From the NCBI GenBank assembly GCA_002746275.1, contig NVWR01000001.1, positions 299,728 to 307,593 on the forward strand: a stretch of 7,866 nucleotides of DNA, read 5' to 3'. The position numbers and the translations under genes were made by a program. Within the stretch, counting starts at the first letter, position 1; each line of letters opens with the position of its first letter. This DNA comes from Rhodobiaceae bacterium (GTDB taxonomy: Bacteria; Pseudomonadota; Alphaproteobacteria; Parvibaculales; Parvibaculaceae). The notes under the pieces were generated by a model. That model saw nothing but the letters and a program-made list of their open reading frames with translations, ran no database searches and was not told where the DNA came from. Shown one piece after another: positions 6,816 through 7,866 of the stretch.

Positions 6816-7808
6816 TTATTCAAAAATCACGCGAGCGCCGGGATGTCCTCGGCCCGACACCTGCTGCAGAAGGCCATTTACCGCCTGGGGGTCTTCAATC
6901 GGCCCAACACGAACACGGTACAGTTCTGTGCCGTTGATGTTGATCGGATGAATATCCACGGAGCCGAGATCGGAAAGTTGCAATTTCAGCGCTTCCGCAT
7001 TTGCCTGACTGGAGAAGGCTCCCGCCTGCACATAGGTTCCAGACGCCGGAACAGCGATCACAGATTGTTGCGCGGCAGAGGAGGCAACTTCGCCGGGTGC
7101 ATCGGCGATGGGGGCCATATCCGAGGCGAGCAAGGTACCCGTGCCAACGATGCTGGGGTTTGCGGGGGTAAGCGAAACAACCTGGACCGCCTCCGTTGGA
7201 GAGGCTGCGGCGGGGTCCCGGTCAGAAGTCTGCTGGGGTGGCGGAGCGATAAAAACATCTCCCGCCGTTACGGTTTGCACGTTTGCGACATCGCCTTCCA
7301 AGGGGGCGCGGCGCAGATATTGAACTCTGACCCGCGCCGTCCCCTTGTTTATGTATCCCAACAATTGGGCAGAACGGCGCGACAGGTCTATTTCGCGATC
7401 GGCCACAAAAGGACCACGGTCATTGATCCGGACAACCAGGGAGCGTCCATTTTCCAGATTGGTCACCCGCGCATAGATCGGCATGGGCAATGTCGGATGG
7501 GCCGCTGTTACCAGGTTCTGGTCAAACACCTCACCATTGGCTGTGGGCTTGCCGTGAAAATTGGGACCATACCAAGAGGCAATACCTTCATTGTCGTATT
7601 CCTCGTTTTCAGCGGGATAGTACCAGTCGCCATCAACTTTATAGGGATCGCCAATCTTGTAGATGCCACCCCCGGTAGCCCCTGTTGCACCAATTGACTT
7701 AGCAACATGGGCACCAAATTGCGCTTCGGCGCAGCCAGATACCATGAGCGGTCCGCTCAACATTCCAGCAAAGACTAATACCTGTAGGGTTTTGTATCGG
7801 TTGGCCAT
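6816..7808 (-). CDS. rlpA: RlpA septal lytic transglycosylase lipoprotein, DPBB + SPOR
   Basis: RlpA cleaves glycan strands stripped of stem peptides, helping daughter cells separate at the septum. The 330-residue protein starts with a lipoprotein signal ending in VSGC, with Cys26 the lipidated residue. A short linker leads to the double-psi beta-barrel domain (about 74-166), including GIASWYGPNFHGKPTANGE and INDRGPF. Glu93, Asp96, His104 and Asp130 have exactly the spacing (0, +3, +11, +37) of the residues I recall as important in active P. aeruginosa RlpA, so this copy is probably catalytically active, unlike E. coli RlpA. An Ala/Pro/Ser-rich linker (about 185-255) precedes a C-terminal SPOR domain (about 256-330, starting SGTYVQAGAFSSQANAEA and including YRVRVGP), which targets denuded septal peptidoglycan. 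The ATG at 7806-7808 has a GGAGA site. Its neighbour is another wall enzyme. Its promoter is probably beyond or at the right edge. Confidence 0.95.
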   Translation of the reverse strand: MANRYKTLQVLVFAGMLSGPLMVSGCAEAQFGAHVAKSIGATGATGGGIYKIGDPYKVDGDWYYPAENEEYDNEGIASWYGPNFHGKPTANGEVFDQNLVTAAHPTLPMPIYARVTNLENGRSLVVRINDRGPFVADREIDLSRRSAQLLGYINKGTARVRVQYLRRAPLEGDVANVQTVTAGDVFIAPPPQQTSDRDPAAASPTEAVQVVSLTPANPSIVGTGTLLASDMAPIADAPGEVASSAAQQSVIAVPASGTYVQAGAFSSQANAEALKLQLSDLGSVDIHPININGTELYRVRVGPIEDPQAVNGLLQQVSGRGHPGARVIFE

Positions 7809-7812
7809 CTGA

Positions 7813-7817
7813 TCTCC
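7813..7817 (-). promoter_or_regulatory. Ribosome binding site of rlpA
   Basis: GGAGA on the minus strand lies 4 nt before the rlpA ATG (about 6 nt when counted from the core GAG alignment) and is the strongest Shine-Dalgarno match in the window. It fixes the start at 7808. Confidence 0.6.
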
Positions 7818-7819
7818 GT

Positions 7820-7832
7820 CGCGTCAAACGCG
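7820..7832 (-). repeat. Short perfect inverted repeat upstream of rlpA
   Basis: CGCGT, a 3-nt loop, then ACGCG forms a 13-nt palindrome three bases upstream of the rlpA ribosome site. It could be a small leader hairpin or an operator half-site arrangement, but a 5-bp stem is short enough to be chance in GC-rich DNA. A GANTC site (GAATC) lies nearby at 7843-7847. Confidence 0.3.
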
Positions 7833-7866
7833 CATGCTGTCCGAATCACTTCGAACTTGCCTTTGC

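Noticed and set aside
7809..7866. Promoter for rlpA using TTGACG at 7822-7827
   Set aside because: At normal spacing the -10 would fall inside the rlpA coding sequence and reads CCAACC, so it cannot drive the annotated start.
1..7866. Mobile element, CRISPR array, tRNA/rRNA gene, defence or novel multi-gene system
   Set aside because: Genes fill nearly the whole window, all with housekeeping or common families, and no direct-repeat array, terminal inverted repeats, transposase, integrase or RNA-gene structure was seen.

Overview
The window reads as ordinary chromosomal DNA of an alphaproteobacterium, moderately GC-rich. The evidence is the protein features: a DNA polymerase III delta' subunit without the cysteine zinc module, a methionyl-tRNA synthetase without zinc cysteines or a C-terminal tRNA-binding domain, a RlpA lipoprotein carrying both DPBB and SPOR domains, and a gene order (rlpA, D-Ala-D-Ala carboxypeptidase, tmk, holB, metG, tatD, metallo-beta-lactamase-fold hydrolase) that I recall as typical of Hyphomicrobiales and relatives. 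The genus cannot be fixed from the sequence alone.

Layout. Eight genes lie head to tail on the minus strand and occupy almost the whole window. In transcription order from the right edge they are: rlpA (7808-6816); a PBP5-type carboxypeptidase (6718-5555); tmk (5546-4905); holB (4872-3757); metG (3693-2128); tatD (2131-1325); a PhnP-like hydrolase (1328-525); and a GNAT acetyltransferase (512-66). The last four are tightly packed: metG/tatD and tatD/hydrolase overlap by ATGA junctions, and hydrolase/GNAT are 12 nt apart. The only gaps that could hold regulation are 6719-6815 (97 nt) and 3694-3756 (63 nt). The second contains a perfect TATAAT on the minus strand. At the left edge, the last 18 codons of a plus-strand gene carry a CDGSH iron-sulfur motif and converge on the GNAT gene with 8 nt between stop codons.

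How the genes fit together. RlpA and the carboxypeptidase act on peptidoglycan in the envelope. Tmk makes dTDP, on the way to dTTP for DNA synthesis. HolB is part of the replicative clamp loader. MetG charges tRNA-Met. TatD is a metal-dependent nuclease, and the hydrolase and GNAT have unknown substrates. This is a housekeeping cluster linking division-associated wall remodelling, DNA replication and translation. I see no tRNA or rRNA gene, insertion sequence, CRISPR array, prophage trace or defence system, and no gene that looks recently acquired. The points worth a second look are start-codon choices, a possible internal promoter before metG, the missing zinc ligands, and the CDGSH fragment.
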